Shown here: positions 26,417 through 35,666 of the stretch, in pieces
Position numbering within the stretch: the stretch's first letter is position 1
Layout of the letters: every line of letters starts with the position of its first letter
NCBI RefSeq assembly: GCF_002008345.1
Contig: NZ_MRAE01000008.1
Coordinates: 1 to 64,000, forward strand
Length of the DNA: 64,000 nt
Direction of reading: 5' to 3'
Source of the DNA: Clostridium tepidum
GTDB taxonomy: Bacteria > Bacillota > Clostridia > Clostridiales > Clostridiaceae
Position numbers and translations under genes: made by a program
Notes under the pieces: generated by a model
What the model saw: only the letters and a program-made list of their open reading frames with translations
Databases searched by the model: none
Told to the model about the DNA's origin: nothing

Positions 26417-27658
26417 ATGAAAATATTGATAATTGGTTCTGGTGGGAGAGAACATGCCATAGCTTGGAAGATAGGAAAAAATCCTTTAGTAGAGAAAATA
26501 TTTTGTGCTCCAGGAAATGGGTGTACAGCCTTGGAATATAAATGTGAAAATATAAATATTTCATCTAATGAAAAACTATTAGAATTTGCCTTGAAAAATA
26601 ATATAGATTTAACCATTGTAGGTCCAGAAGTACCTTTAATGGAAGGCATAGTAGATTTATTTAAGGAAAATGGACTTAATATATTTGGACCAGATAAAAA
26701 AGCAGCTTTATTAGAAGGAAGTAAAGCTTTTGCAAAGGACTTTATGAAAAAATATAATGTTAAAACTGCAGCATATGAGGTTTTTGAAGAAGAGGGAAAA
26801 GCCTTAGAATACTTAAAAGATATTGAACATCCAGTAGTAATAAAAGCAGATGGATTAGCTGCAGGAAAAGGTGTTGTTATAAGTAAATCCTTTGAAGAAA
26901 GTAAAATAACTTTAAAAGAATTTATGACTAATGATAAATTTAAAGGAGCAGGTAAAAAAGTTGTTATAGAAGAATTTTTAGAAGGTCCAGAAGCTTCTAT
27001 ATTATCCATAACAGATGGAGAAACTATAATACCCTTTATATCTTCAAAGGATCATAAACAAATATATGATGGTGGATTAGGACCTAATACAGGCGGAATG
27101 GGAGTTATAGCCCCTAATCCTTATTGTACAAAAGAAGTACTAAAGGATTTTAATGAGAATATATTAAAACCAACTTTAAATGGGTTACAGAAAGAGAATA
27201 TAAAATTTTCGGGAATAATTTTCTTTGGAATAATAATAACTAAAAATGGGACATACCTTCTTGAATATAATTTAAGAATGGGAGATCCAGAAACAGAAGC
27301 TATTCTTCCTTTAATGGAAAGTGATTTATTAGATTTAATATTAATTTCAATAAATAGAAATCTTAAAAATACAAGTATAAAATGGAAAAGAGCTTATTCT
27401 ACATGTGTTGTAGCAGCATCTAAAGGATACCCCGAAAATTATGAAAAAGGATTTTTAATAAATGGAGTAGAAGATTTGGAAGGTATATTTGGAGCAGGAG
27501 TTAAATTGCAAAATAATAGATTATTAACTAATGGAGGAAGAGTGTTGTGTACTCAAGCATTAGGAAAAACTTTTGAAGAATCTATAAATAAGGCTTATGA
27601 AAAAATGGAAAAGATAGATTTTCAAGGTATATACTATAGAAAAGATATAGGAAAATAA
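26417..27658 (+). CDS. purD: Phosphoribosylamine-glycine ligase
   Basis: 413 aa from the ATG at 26417 (MKILIIGSGGREHAIAWK), which follows AAAGGGGT; an in-frame ATG at 26384 lies upstream without a site. ATP-grasp fold, with VIKADGLAAGKGV as the ATP loop, GGMGVIAP, and YNLRMGDPETEAILP at the active site. Last gene of the operon. The A+T-rich gap before it has a weak hairpin (AAGATAAAA/TTTTATCTT at 26291/26354). Confidence 0.95.
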   Translation: MKILIIGSGGREHAIAWKIGKNPLVEKIFCAPGNGCTALEYKCENINISSNEKLLEFALKNNIDLTIVGPEVPLMEGIVDLFKENGLNIFGPDKKAALLEGSKAFAKDFMKKYNVKTAAYEVFEEEGKALEYLKDIEHPVVIKADGLAAGKGVVISKSFEESKITLKEFMTNDKFKGAGKKVVIEEFLEGPEASILSITDGETIIPFISSKDHKQIYDGGLGPNTGGMGVIAPNPYCTKEVLKDFNENILKPTLNGLQKENIKFSGIIFFGIIITKNGTYLLEYNLRMGDPETEAILPLMESDLLDLILISINRNLKNTSIKWKRAYSTCVVAASKGYPENYEKGFLINGVEDLEGIFGAGVKLQNNRLLTNGGRVLCTQALGKTFEESINKAYEKMEKIDFQGIYYRKDIGK

Positions 27659-27672
27659 TATTTTAATAATAG

Positions 27673-27725
27673 ATAGCAGATACATATGTAATAGAAATAA
27701 TTATGTGTATCTGCTATTATTAATT
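27673..27725. terminator. Bidirectional terminator between purD and gerC
   Basis: ATAGCAGATACATAT (673-687) pairs with ATGTGTATCTGCTAT (703-717) with one mismatch, flanked by A/T runs on both sides. It separates convergent genes. Confidence 0.8.
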
Positions 27726-27761
27726 TTATAGTAATTACTTTTGGTTATATAAATTTAATAT

Positions 27762-28856
27762 TTATGATATAATATCTGAACTATTTATAATTTCTACATC
27801 TATTTCAGTTTTAAGTTTGGTATTTAAAATTATATTTTCTATATTTAAATTAGGATATTTAATATAAACATCATTTCCTATGTTAAATATATCTAAGTTA
27901 TTTTTTTGGAATTTGGTAAATACAGAAGATACAAGCTTATCTATTTCTTCAGCTGCTAATGAATTTAATTTATTTATTTCATGCTTATTTCCATAAAATC
28001 TGCCTTGACTTTCTCCTATAGTACAAATAGTTTTAATTTTTTTAGTTAAATAAATAGTTCCATTTACATATTCAACTTTAGTTTTGGTTTTACTAGATAA
28101 TATTTCTAGAGTTATTAATTTATTTATATTTTGAGGGTTAGAAATTTGAATAACTCCTTTAAAAACTTTATCAGATAAAAAATTATAACCTTTAGCTTCT
28201 TCAGCAGAAAGTCTTGATACATATTTATCTTTATTTATAACAGCTCCACCATTTAAGAATATTTTATTTTCGATGTCTCTTCTATTATATTGTATAAAAC
28301 TTGCAACAGTTGTTCTATCTTTCATAAGTCTTTCGTTAAAAAAATCATTTAAGGTTAATTTTATAGCACTGGAGGATGTATTTACATTTTGTATCAAATC
28401 GTAAATAAAAATTCCAAGAAATTTTTCATCTGGTATTTTTATGTTTAATAATTCTTCTCCAGTTCCTTCAAATATGCAAAAATTAGCTTTCATTGTAAAT
28501 TGCTGTTCTCTTTCAAACATATCTATAAATTTATCTAAACCTGTATTAGCGGCTTTTTCTGTAAATATAATTGCTTTTGTTTGTTCATAATTTACTTCAT
28601 TTGAAGAACTTAAATTAATATTTTTAATAGATTCTAGTAAGGTTTTGCCAGTACCTTTAAATATTAATCTATCTTTTTGATTAGATTCTTCCCTAACACC
28701 TTTATAAGCTTCAACATATAATACAGGATTATTTGAGTTATCAATGTCTACAATAACAGCAGTGGCAAATAATAATTTGTTTATATCCCTATAACTAAAA
28801 CATCCTTGTAAAAATATATTGGAAAAAGCTAATAGTATTGCAATAATTCGTTTCAT
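27762..28856 (-). CDS. gerC: Spore germinant receptor subunit C (GerAC family lipoprotein)
   Basis: 364 aa. The signal peptide ends in a lipobox (LQGC, residues 16-19), so the mature protein is lipid-anchored outside the spore inner membrane. The Ger(x)C family start CFSYRDINKLLFATAVIVD follows. It works with the A and B subunits to sense nutrients. It lies downstream of gerA on the minus strand; AAAGGATTGGTG precedes the ATG. Confidence 0.9.
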   Translation of the reverse strand: MKRIIAILLAFSNIFLQGCFSYRDINKLLFATAVIVDIDNSNNPVLYVEAYKGVREESNQKDRLIFKGTGKTLLESIKNINLSSSNEVNYEQTKAIIFTEKAANTGLDKFIDMFEREQQFTMKANFCIFEGTGEELLNIKIPDEKFLGIFIYDLIQNVNTSSSAIKLTLNDFFNERLMKDRTTVASFIQYNRRDIENKIFLNGGAVINKDKYVSRLSAEEAKGYNFLSDKVFKGVIQISNPQNINKLITLEILSSKTKTKVEYVNGTIYLTKKIKTICTIGESQGRFYGNKHEINKLNSLAAEEIDKLVSSVFTKFQKNNLDIFNIGNDVYIKYPNLNIENIILNTKLKTEIDVEIINSSDIIS

Positions 28857-28924
28857 TTACACCAATCCTTTTAGGAAAATATGTTGAGTAACTATAAATT
28901 TAGTTTTTTATATTATTCATGGCT

Positions 28925-30337
28925 TTATTTATTATTAGATTTTTGATTATCAATTAGTATATCAGAGGATAGATTTTCTAAATCATCTCTAAAAACTACA
29001 TCACCATAATTATATTTTTTGAAAGTACCTAAAGGATATAAATAAGGATATCCACAGCTTTGCAAAGAACTTATATGAGCTAAAAATATCATAACCATCA
29101 TATAAAATCCAGGAAGTCCTGCTATAGATGCTCCAATAGATATTAATATAGACCATACAGAAACACCGTTATAAAATTTCGGTATCAAAAAAGTAGATAT
29201 AGTAGCTACTCCAACTATAACCATAGTGGATTGTGAGGTTAAACTAGCACTTACAGTAGCATCTCCTAGTATCAAAGCTCCAACAATACTCATGCTTTGC
29301 CCTATAGGTTGAGGAAGTCTAAGGCCAGCCTCCCTAGACAGTTGAAAAAAGAACATCATAAGGAGAACTTCAATTATAGTTGGAAAAGGAACACCAGCTC
29401 TAGCCTTAGATAATCTGAATATAAACATATAAGGAATTAAAGAAAAATGATGAGTAGATAAAGCTAAATAAAGTCCAGGTAAAAAAAGAGAAATACCTAA
29501 AGCAAGCCATCGTAATATTCTGCTTATGTTAGTGAAAATTTTTTTCTGATAATAATCATCTGCCATATTAATATTTTCAATAAAAAAATGAGGAGCAGTT
29601 AATACAAAGGGAGTTCCATCTACTATTATTCCAACTTTTCCCTCAAAAATTTTAGAGCATACTATATCAGCTTTTTCACTACTTGCTATAGTATCAAAAA
29701 GGGTATTTTTTTGAGTAAGAAGTTCTTCTATATAGTTGCTTTCAATAACGAATTCAAATTTAGCTTCATTTAGTTTGTTTCTTATATAATTTGTTAAATC
29801 TTTAGGTGCTTTATTTTTTAAATAACACATAGCTACTAAAGTATTAGATTCTTTTCCTAAAATAAATTTTTCTACTTCAAAGTTTTCATTTTTAATTCTC
29901 CTACGTATTAAAGACAAATTATCCATTATAGATTCAGTAAATCCCTCTCTAGGGCCTTTTATTACTGACTCTGTAACAGGAGAAGTAATAGCTCTTTTAG
30001 AAAAGCCTTTTGCTTCTACAGAAATAATCCCTTCAATAAAATCTGGGATTATAACTACATTACCAGATAATATACTTAGTATAGCTTCTTCTACATTCTT
30101 TACTTCTTCTACAGAATTTGCAGCTAGCATTTTTTCCTTCATATTTTTTATATTGTATGTATAATCCTCATCTTTAATAAGAGGATAAATGATATATTCA
30201 CTTATAAAGCTTGAATCACATAAATTGCTGATAAATATTAAATGGATAGTTCCTTGTTTGCAAGCAATATCTCTAAATACTGTATCAAATTTATTTTCTA
30301 ATCTTTTTTTTATAATATCATAACAGTCAATATTCAT
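28925..30337 (-). CDS. gerA: Spore germinant receptor subunit A (GerA family)
   Basis: 470 aa from the ATG at 30337, which follows GGTGA; in-frame TTG/GTG codons lie just upstream. A soluble N-terminal domain (to about 270) is followed by several membrane helices with the conserved PTIIEVLLMMFFFQLSREAG and RLPQPIGQSMSIVGALILGD. The gerA-gerC operon with gerB divergent matches the clostridial gerK layout. Confidence 0.92.
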   Translation of the reverse strand: MNIDCYDIIKKRLENKFDTVFRDIACKQGTIHLIFISNLCDSSFISEYIIYPLIKDEDYTYNIKNMKEKMLAANSVEEVKNVEEAILSILSGNVVIIPDFIEGIISVEAKGFSKRAITSPVTESVIKGPREGFTESIMDNLSLIRRRIKNENFEVEKFILGKESNTLVAMCYLKNKAPKDLTNYIRNKLNEAKFEFVIESNYIEELLTQKNTLFDTIASSEKADIVCSKIFEGKVGIIVDGTPFVLTAPHFFIENINMADDYYQKKIFTNISRILRWLALGISLFLPGLYLALSTHHFSLIPYMFIFRLSKARAGVPFPTIIEVLLMMFFFQLSREAGLRLPQPIGQSMSIVGALILGDATVSASLTSQSTMVIVGVATISTFLIPKFYNGVSVWSILISIGASIAGLPGFYMMVMIFLAHISSLQSCGYPYLYPLGTFKKYNYGDVVFRDDLENLSSDILIDNQKSNNK

Positions 30338-30432
30338 ATTAATCACCAATTTTATTATTAGTAATTATTACGAATAATATTCTATTATAGGTCAAGAATT
30401 AAAATATTATAAAATAAAAGGAGGAATAGAAA

Positions 30433-31542
30433 ATTTTTAAGCTAAATTCAAAACATTTAGTCTATATAATATTGGGAACAGCTATAGTTTCATTAAAAAC
30501 TTATCCAGAAATATTCATTATAAATGGTAAAAATAGTAGCTGGGTAGCTACTATAATAGCCTCATTAATAATATTTTTATATTATATATACATAATTAAT
30601 ATAAGTAAAAAAATTGGCAAGCATAGCTTATGGGAAGTATATGAATATGCTTTAGGAAAACATTTAGGAAAATTGTTTCAGCTTACATTTTGCTTTGGAT
30701 TATTTTTTTCACTTTTGGAATCTTGTAGTGTAGATGCTAATGCCATGAATACTAACTTACTACAAAATACTCCACCTTGGTTTTTTGTTATAACTTTCGT
30801 ATTAAGTGCTACTTATGTGCTATTAAAGGGAGAAAGATCTGTAATTTTAATGACTTTAGTTGGCATTACACTTATATTCATGGCAGGTATAAATTTAGGA
30901 GTTCTTACTGCTAAATATAAAAATTATAAATATTTGTTGCCTATATTTCCTAATGGTCTGAATAAAGGATTTTTTATTTGTATAATTGAAGTCTTAGGAT
31001 TATATGGATGTGTAGCTATAGCATATCCATATTTTCAATGCATTAAAGATAAAAAATCTGCTTTGAAAGGAGCAACTATAGGATTAATTATAGTTATACA
31101 GATGATAATAGTATCTGTAACAGGAGTAATAGCTACTTTTGGAATTAATAGATCTGTAACTTTAGCTTATCCTAAGCTTATACAGACTCAATTAGTAAGT
31201 TATTCAGGATTTTTAGAAAGTGGAGAATTTTTTGTTATGCTTCAAATGTTAGCCGGATGGTTTGTAAAATATACATTAAGTTTTCAAGCTTTGTTATATT
31301 TATTAAAACATTTTAGAATAGAAAATAAGAAACAAAGGATAATCATAGTCGTATTAAATATTATAGTAATGATTATATGTCTTTTTATGGCGAAAAATAC
31401 ATATAGATTATTGCATATATTAAAATTATATCCATATATATATCTAGTTTCTTTCGTAATAATTCCATTCATAATTTTTACTATAGCTTTAATAAAAAAT
31501 AAAGTAAAAGGAAATATAAATAAATCCAAAGGGGTTAATTAA
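30433..31542 (+). CDS. gerB: Spore germinant receptor subunit B (GerB family transporter-like), probable AUU start
   Basis: 369 aa if translation starts at the ATT codon at 30433, eight bases after a perfect AAAGGAGG. The extended N terminus (IFKLNSKHLVYIILGTAIVS) fits the GerB family start and completes the first membrane helix. The first usual start codon, TTG at 30472, has no ribosome binding site and would cut this helix. About ten membrane segments, APC-superfamily type. It is divergent from gerA with only 95 bases between, so shared sporulation control is likely. Confidence 0.85.
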   Translation: MFKLNSKHLVYIILGTAIVSLKTYPEIFIINGKNSSWVATIIASLIIFLYYIYIINISKKIGKHSLWEVYEYALGKHLGKLFQLTFCFGLFFSLLESCSVDANAMNTNLLQNTPPWFFVITFVLSATYVLLKGERSVILMTLVGITLIFMAGINLGVLTAKYKNYKYLLPIFPNGLNKGFFICIIEVLGLYGCVAIAYPYFQCIKDKKSALKGATIGLIIVIQMIIVSVTGVIATFGINRSVTLAYPKLIQTQLVSYSGFLESGEFFVMLQMLAGWFVKYTLSFQALLYLLKHFRIENKKQRIIIVVLNIIVMIICLFMAKNTYRLLHILKLYPYIYLVSFVIIPFIIFTIALIKNKVKGNINKSKGVN

Positions 31543-31642
31543 ATTCAATATTGGAAAAAGTACAATTATTTTCAAATTATTTATAATATTATTTATGGTA
31601 TAATAATACTATAATATTCTATCTATAAGGAGTGAATAGCTT

Positions 31643-31957
31643 TTGCTAAGATGTGAAGTATGCGGCAGAGAAGGTGCTGAAATACATCATATAATTCATA
31701 AATCTGAAGGCGGAATGGATCTAGGGATAAATTATAAATATTTGTGTGAAACACATCATAGAGGTAGGCATAGTCCTCATAAAAATCATAATATAGATAT
31801 AAATTATAAATTGGAATTACAAAGCAATTTAGAAAAGCTATTTCTAAAACAGTATTATTCCTTGGGAAATATTCAAACTATATTAAATATAAATAAAAAT
31901 AAAGCTAAAAAGATAGTTCAAGGCTTAAAAATATATAAAGAAGGATATAAATCCTAA
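31643..31957 (+). CDS. Small HNH-type endonuclease-domain protein
   Basis: 104 aa from a TTG with AAGGAG upstream. A zinc-ribbon-like HNH core is visible: CEVCG (4-8), EIHHIIHKSEGG, then LCETHHRGRH. A C-terminal basic helix-rich half (NKNKAKKIVQGLK) may bind nucleic acid. Its cellular role is unknown. No phage genes are nearby, so it is not obviously a homing or packaging nuclease. Confidence 0.7.
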   Translation: MLRCEVCGREGAEIHHIIHKSEGGMDLGINYKYLCETHHRGRHSPHKNHNIDINYKLELQSNLEKLFLKQYYSLGNIQTILNINKNKAKKIVQGLKIYKEGYKS

Positions 31958-32107
31958 GATATAATATTTAAGCTTATGGGACAAAAACATTATAGTGAAT
32001 ATAATTTATTTGAGGCAGAAGAGTTTATAGCTTTAGCTATAATATAAATAGTAAAAAATGAAAAAATTTGATGATTTTTAATATTTATATCAAAAAATCA
32101 AAAAAAC

Positions 32108-32136
32108 TTGACAATTTTCGATATAGATAATAATAT
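32108..32136 (+). promoter_or_regulatory. Sigma-A promoter of the M-box/mgtA unit
   Basis: TTGACA (108-113), a 17-base spacer and TAATAT (131-136). Transcription would start near 32143, just before the M-box. Confidence 0.8.
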
Positions 32137-32154
32137 ATTATTGTAAATTGAATA

Positions 32155-32305
32155 GACCTCGGTAGGTGAGGTTACTACAAGGATACGGGTTGTTGCCGTA
32201 AAAGGATGGAAACATTCTTAACTGGTTAGCAGATTTTGCCGAACAAAGAAGGCATAATCTAATACAATTTCATTGCCTTGGAGAGCCAAAACTTGAACGA
32301 GAAAG
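32155..32305 (+). ncRNA. M-box (ykoK) magnesium riboswitch
   Basis: The conserved GGTAGGTGAGG..TACTACAAGGATACGGG and TTGTTGCCGTAAAA match the M-box core. The downstream region ends in GAGAGCC and a closing stem near CGAG. Free Mg2+ stabilises the fold and favours termination. AAACTTGAAC (289-298) can pair with GTTTAAGTTT (328-337) as an antiterminator. The regulated gene is a Mg2+ ATPase, which supports the call. Confidence 0.88.
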
Positions 32306-32318
32306 TGTTGTTAAATAC

Positions 32319-32351
32319 CTTCGTCATGTTTAAGTTTGACGAAGTTTTTTT
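32319..32351 (+). terminator. M-box expression-platform terminator
   Basis: CTTCGTCA pairs with TGACGAAG, followed by seven T. It lies at the end of the riboswitch and overlaps the antiterminator partner. Confidence 0.88.
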
Positions 32352-32378
32352 ATTTTGAATTTTAGGAGGTGAAAAGAA

Positions 32379-32486
32379 ATGGAAGATAGCGGGAGTAGTA
32401 TGGACAGTGGAGGTAATTTTATATATTTAGGGAAGTTTTTATATATTATCACAAACTCTATTTCTTTTCACTGGAGTTTAATATAA
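32379..32486 (+). CDS. Small ORF (35 aa) between the M-box and mgtA
   Basis: The ATG follows a strong AGGAGGTG at proper spacing, directly after the riboswitch terminator. The peptide begins MEDSGSSMDSGGN and continues with a hydrophobic, aromatic stretch (IYLGKFLYIITN), ending SLI. It might be a membrane micropeptide or a regulatory leader for mgtA. I do not recognise a family. After it, 205 bases lead to mgtA without other clear signals except a short AAAGG/CCTTT hairpin near 32619-32650. Confidence 0.55.
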   Translation: MEDSGSSMDSGGNFIYLGKFLYIITNSISFHWSLI

Positions 32487-32691
32487 AATTTATATAAGAA
32501 AGCTCTTCATATATACAAGTCTTTAATAAGATATTTAATAAGATATTTATCTTAAACTGTTCTTTACTAAAATAATTCACTAATTATTATTTAACCGCAA
32601 ATTTAATTATATCTTTTTAAAAGGGTAAACTATGTTTAGGTAACCTTTAGTTTCTTATTGTCTTTTTTAGAATTTGGAGGTGTGAATTATT

Positions 32692-35337
32692 ATGAAAAAA
32701 AGAAGAGTAATCAATGTTGAAGACAAGTCAAAAAAGTATATAAATAATCTTATAGAATTTAGCAAAATGGATTTAAAAAAAGTATATAAAAAATTAAATA
32801 CTGATATGGAAGGATTAACAATAAAAGAAGTAGAAAAAAGAAGAGAAAAATGGGGACTAAATCAAGTAGAATATGAGAAGCCAATACCATGGTATATTCA
32901 GTTAATAAAAGCTTTTATTGATCCTTTCATATTAGTTTTATTAATTCTTGCAGGAGTATCTTTGATAACAGATGTCATATTAGTGGCGCCAGAAGACAGA
33001 AGCTTTGTTACTATAATTGTTGTTATTATAATGGTATCAATAAGTGGGTTTTTAAAATTTTTTCAAGAATTTAGATCAAATAAAGCTGCTGAAAAATTAA
33101 AAGCATTAATAAAAACAACTGCTGCTGTATGTAGAAAAGAATCAGGAATTAAAGAAATAGATATGATTGAAATTGTACCAGGAGATATAGTATCTCTTTC
33201 TGCTGGTGATATGATACCTGCTGATATAAGAATAATAACAAGTAAAGATTTATTTGTAAGCCAATCTTCTTTAACAGGTGAGTCTGAACCTGTTGAAAAG
33301 TATTCAGTTTTAAAGAATAAAAATGAAAATTTAAATATAAGTGAACTAGATAATATATGCTTATTGGGTACTAATATTATAAGTGGAAGTGCAATAGGAG
33401 TAGTTATAGCAACTGGAAATGAAACATATTTTGGGAATATGACCTCAACGCTTACAGAAACAAAAAATTTAACAAGTTTTGAAAAAGGTATAAATAGTGT
33501 AAGTACTCTTCTTATAAGGTTTATGTTTATTATGGTTCCTATAGTATTTTTGATTAATGGTGTTACAAAGGGGAATTGGCTACAAGCTTTGCTTTTTTCA
33601 ATATCAATAGCTGTTGGATTAACTCCAGAAATGCTTCCAATGATAGTTACAACTAATCTTGCTAAGGGTGCTATGAGTATGGCAAAGCATAAAACGGTAG
33701 TAAAAAAACTTGATGCTATACAAAACTTTGGTGCAATGGATGTTCTTTGTACAGATAAAACAGGAACTTTGACTCTTGATAAAATTGTTGTTGAAAAATA
33801 TTTAAATATACATGGGGAAGAAGATCATAGAGTGTTAAGGCATGCTTACTTAAATAGTTTTTATCAGACCGGGCTTCGCAACTTAATGGATGTAGCAATA
33901 TTAAATCATGGTGAAGAAAATGGATTTAATGAACTTGAAAGAAATTATTTAAAAGTGGATGAAATACCTTTTGATTTTACAAGGAGAAGAATGTCCGTAG
34001 TATTAAAAAATAATAAAGGTAAAAGACAACTTATAACAAAAGGTGCTGTAGAAGAAATGCTTTCAATTTGTACTTTAGCTGAGTACAAAGGTGATGTTGT
34101 AGAGCTTAATGACGATATCAAAAATAAAGTTATCAGTATGGTTAAAAAATTGAATAGTGAAGGTATGAGGGTTATTGCAGTAGCACAAAAAAATGATATT
34201 CCTGATGAAAATAATTTTAATATAAAAGATGAAAGTAATATGGTTCTTATGGGATATATAGGATTTTTAGATCCTCCAAAAGATTCAGCAAAAGAAGCTA
34301 TAAAAGCTCTTAAGGAAAACGGAGTAGATGTAAAAATATTAACTGGTGATAATGATGCAGTAACATTAAAAATTTGCAAAGAAGTGGGGTTAAAGGTTAA
34401 TAATATACTTTTGGGAGATGAAATTGATAAGATGCCAGATGAAGACTTGATTGAAATTATTGGAGATGTTAATGTTTTTGCAAAGCTTTCTCCTCTTCAA
34501 AAATCAAGAATAATAAAATTACTTCAAAAAAGTGAACATACAGTTGGGTTTATGGGCGACGGTATAAATGATGCTGCAGCTTTGCGACAGGCAGATGTGG
34601 GTATTTCTGTTGATACTGCAGTAGATATAGCTAAAGAGTCAGCAGATATAATTTTATTAGAAAAAAATCTTATGGTTTTGGAACAAGGTGTTATTGAAGG
34701 TAGAAAAGTTTTTGGAAATATTATGAAATATATTAAAATGACTGCAAGTTCAAATTTTGGTAATGTATTTAGTGTATTAATTGCTAGTGCGTTTTTACCA
34801 TTCTTACCAATGATGCCAATACAGCTTTTAATACAAAATTTGTTTTACGATTTATCTCAAGTTTCTATTCCATGGGATACTATGGATAATGAATATTTAA
34901 GTAAACCAAGAAAATGGAATGCAGATGATATTGGAAAGTTTATGATTTTCATAGGACCAATAAGTTCTATATTTGATGTATTAACGTATTTAGTAATGTG
35001 GTTTATATTTAAGGCTAATACTCCAGCTATGCAATCATTATTTCAATCAGGTTGGTTTATAGAAGGACTATTATCTCAAACTCTTATTGTTCATATGATA
35101 AGAACTAGGAAAATACCTTTTATTCAAAGTAGAGCTACAACTCCAGTACTTTTATTAACAGGTATTATAATGGGAGCGGGTATTCTTATACCATTTACGG
35201 CTTTCGGAAATTCTGTAGGATTACAAGCATTACCATTTATGTATTTTCCATGGCTTATAGGAATTTTATTATCTTATTGTGCATTAACACAATTTATAAA
35301 GAATTTATATATTAAAAAGTTTAACAGTTGGTTATAA
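32692..35337 (+). CDS. mgtA: Magnesium-translocating P-type ATPase
   Basis: 881 aa P3B-type ATPase. The actuator motif is SSLTGESEPVEK, the phosphorylation motif CTDKTGTLTLD, the hinge GDGINDAAALRQADVG, and the first helix pair carries PEML in the ion path. It brings Mg2+ into the cell when it is scarce. An N-terminal basic tail resembles MgtA/MgtB. GGAGGTG precedes the ATG. Control by the upstream M-box is expected. Confidence 0.93.
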   Translation: MKKRRVINVEDKSKKYINNLIEFSKMDLKKVYKKLNTDMEGLTIKEVEKRREKWGLNQVEYEKPIPWYIQLIKAFIDPFILVLLILAGVSLITDVILVAPEDRSFVTIIVVIIMVSISGFLKFFQEFRSNKAAEKLKALIKTTAAVCRKESGIKEIDMIEIVPGDIVSLSAGDMIPADIRIITSKDLFVSQSSLTGESEPVEKYSVLKNKNENLNISELDNICLLGTNIISGSAIGVVIATGNETYFGNMTSTLTETKNLTSFEKGINSVSTLLIRFMFIMVPIVFLINGVTKGNWLQALLFSISIAVGLTPEMLPMIVTTNLAKGAMSMAKHKTVVKKLDAIQNFGAMDVLCTDKTGTLTLDKIVVEKYLNIHGEEDHRVLRHAYLNSFYQTGLRNLMDVAILNHGEENGFNELERNYLKVDEIPFDFTRRRMSVVLKNNKGKRQLITKGAVEEMLSICTLAEYKGDVVELNDDIKNKVISMVKKLNSEGMRVIAVAQKNDIPDENNFNIKDESNMVLMGYIGFLDPPKDSAKEAIKALKENGVDVKILTGDNDAVTLKICKEVGLKVNNILLGDEIDKMPDEDLIEIIGDVNVFAKLSPLQKSRIIKLLQKSEHTVGFMGDGINDAAALRQADVGISVDTAVDIAKESADIILLEKNLMVLEQGVIEGRKVFGNIMKYIKMTASSNFGNVFSVLIASAFLPFLPMMPIQLLIQNLFYDLSQVSIPWDTMDNEYLSKPRKWNADDIGKFMIFIGPISSIFDVLTYLVMWFIFKANTPAMQSLFQSGWFIEGLLSQTLIVHMIRTRKIPFIQSRATTPVLLLTGIIMGAGILIPFTAFGNSVGLQALPFMYFPWLIGILLSYCALTQFIKNLYIKKFNSWL

Positions 35338-35515
35338 TAGTAGGTAATAAAATAGTCATGTAAATTAGAAATATAAAAAATTAATCATAATATAAAACAA
35401 ATAATAAATTTGCTTATAACTAAAATAATATATTAAAAAGATATGATAGGGATGATATATTTATTATGAATATAGATTATAACAAATAATAGATAATAAA
35501 TTAACTTATAAAATA

Positions 35516-35657
35516 AAAAATAGATTTAATTTTAACGTAATAAATATAAATAATATGTATAATAAGCATCATGAATAAGTTTATAACTTCTTGAGTTGTA
35601 TGAATTGCTTTGTAAATATATTATTTATATTTATGTGTTAAAATTAAATCTATTTTT
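35516..35657. repeat. About 40-bp inverted repeat between mgtA and the MBL-fold gene
   Basis: Left arm 516-556 and right arm 618-657 are complementary over about 40 bases with one small interruption; the loop is 61 bases. The outer part, AAAAATAGATTTAATTTT, equals the stem of the hairpin after xdh. It lies between convergent genes and ends in T runs on both strands, so it can act as a two-way terminator. The remaining 35338-35515 is A+T-rich with nothing else seen. Confidence 0.75.
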
Positions 35658-35666
35658 ATATGTTTT

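Noticed and set aside
31976-32047. A 23-codon ORF (MGQKHYSEYNL...) before the M-box promoter
   Set aside because: No ribosome binding site and no promoter seen before it; such short frames are common by chance.
32155-32305. Cobalamin or other riboswitch for the mgtA leader
   Set aside because: The GGTAGGTGAGG..GGATACGGG core and the Mg2+ ATPase downstream fit the M-box.
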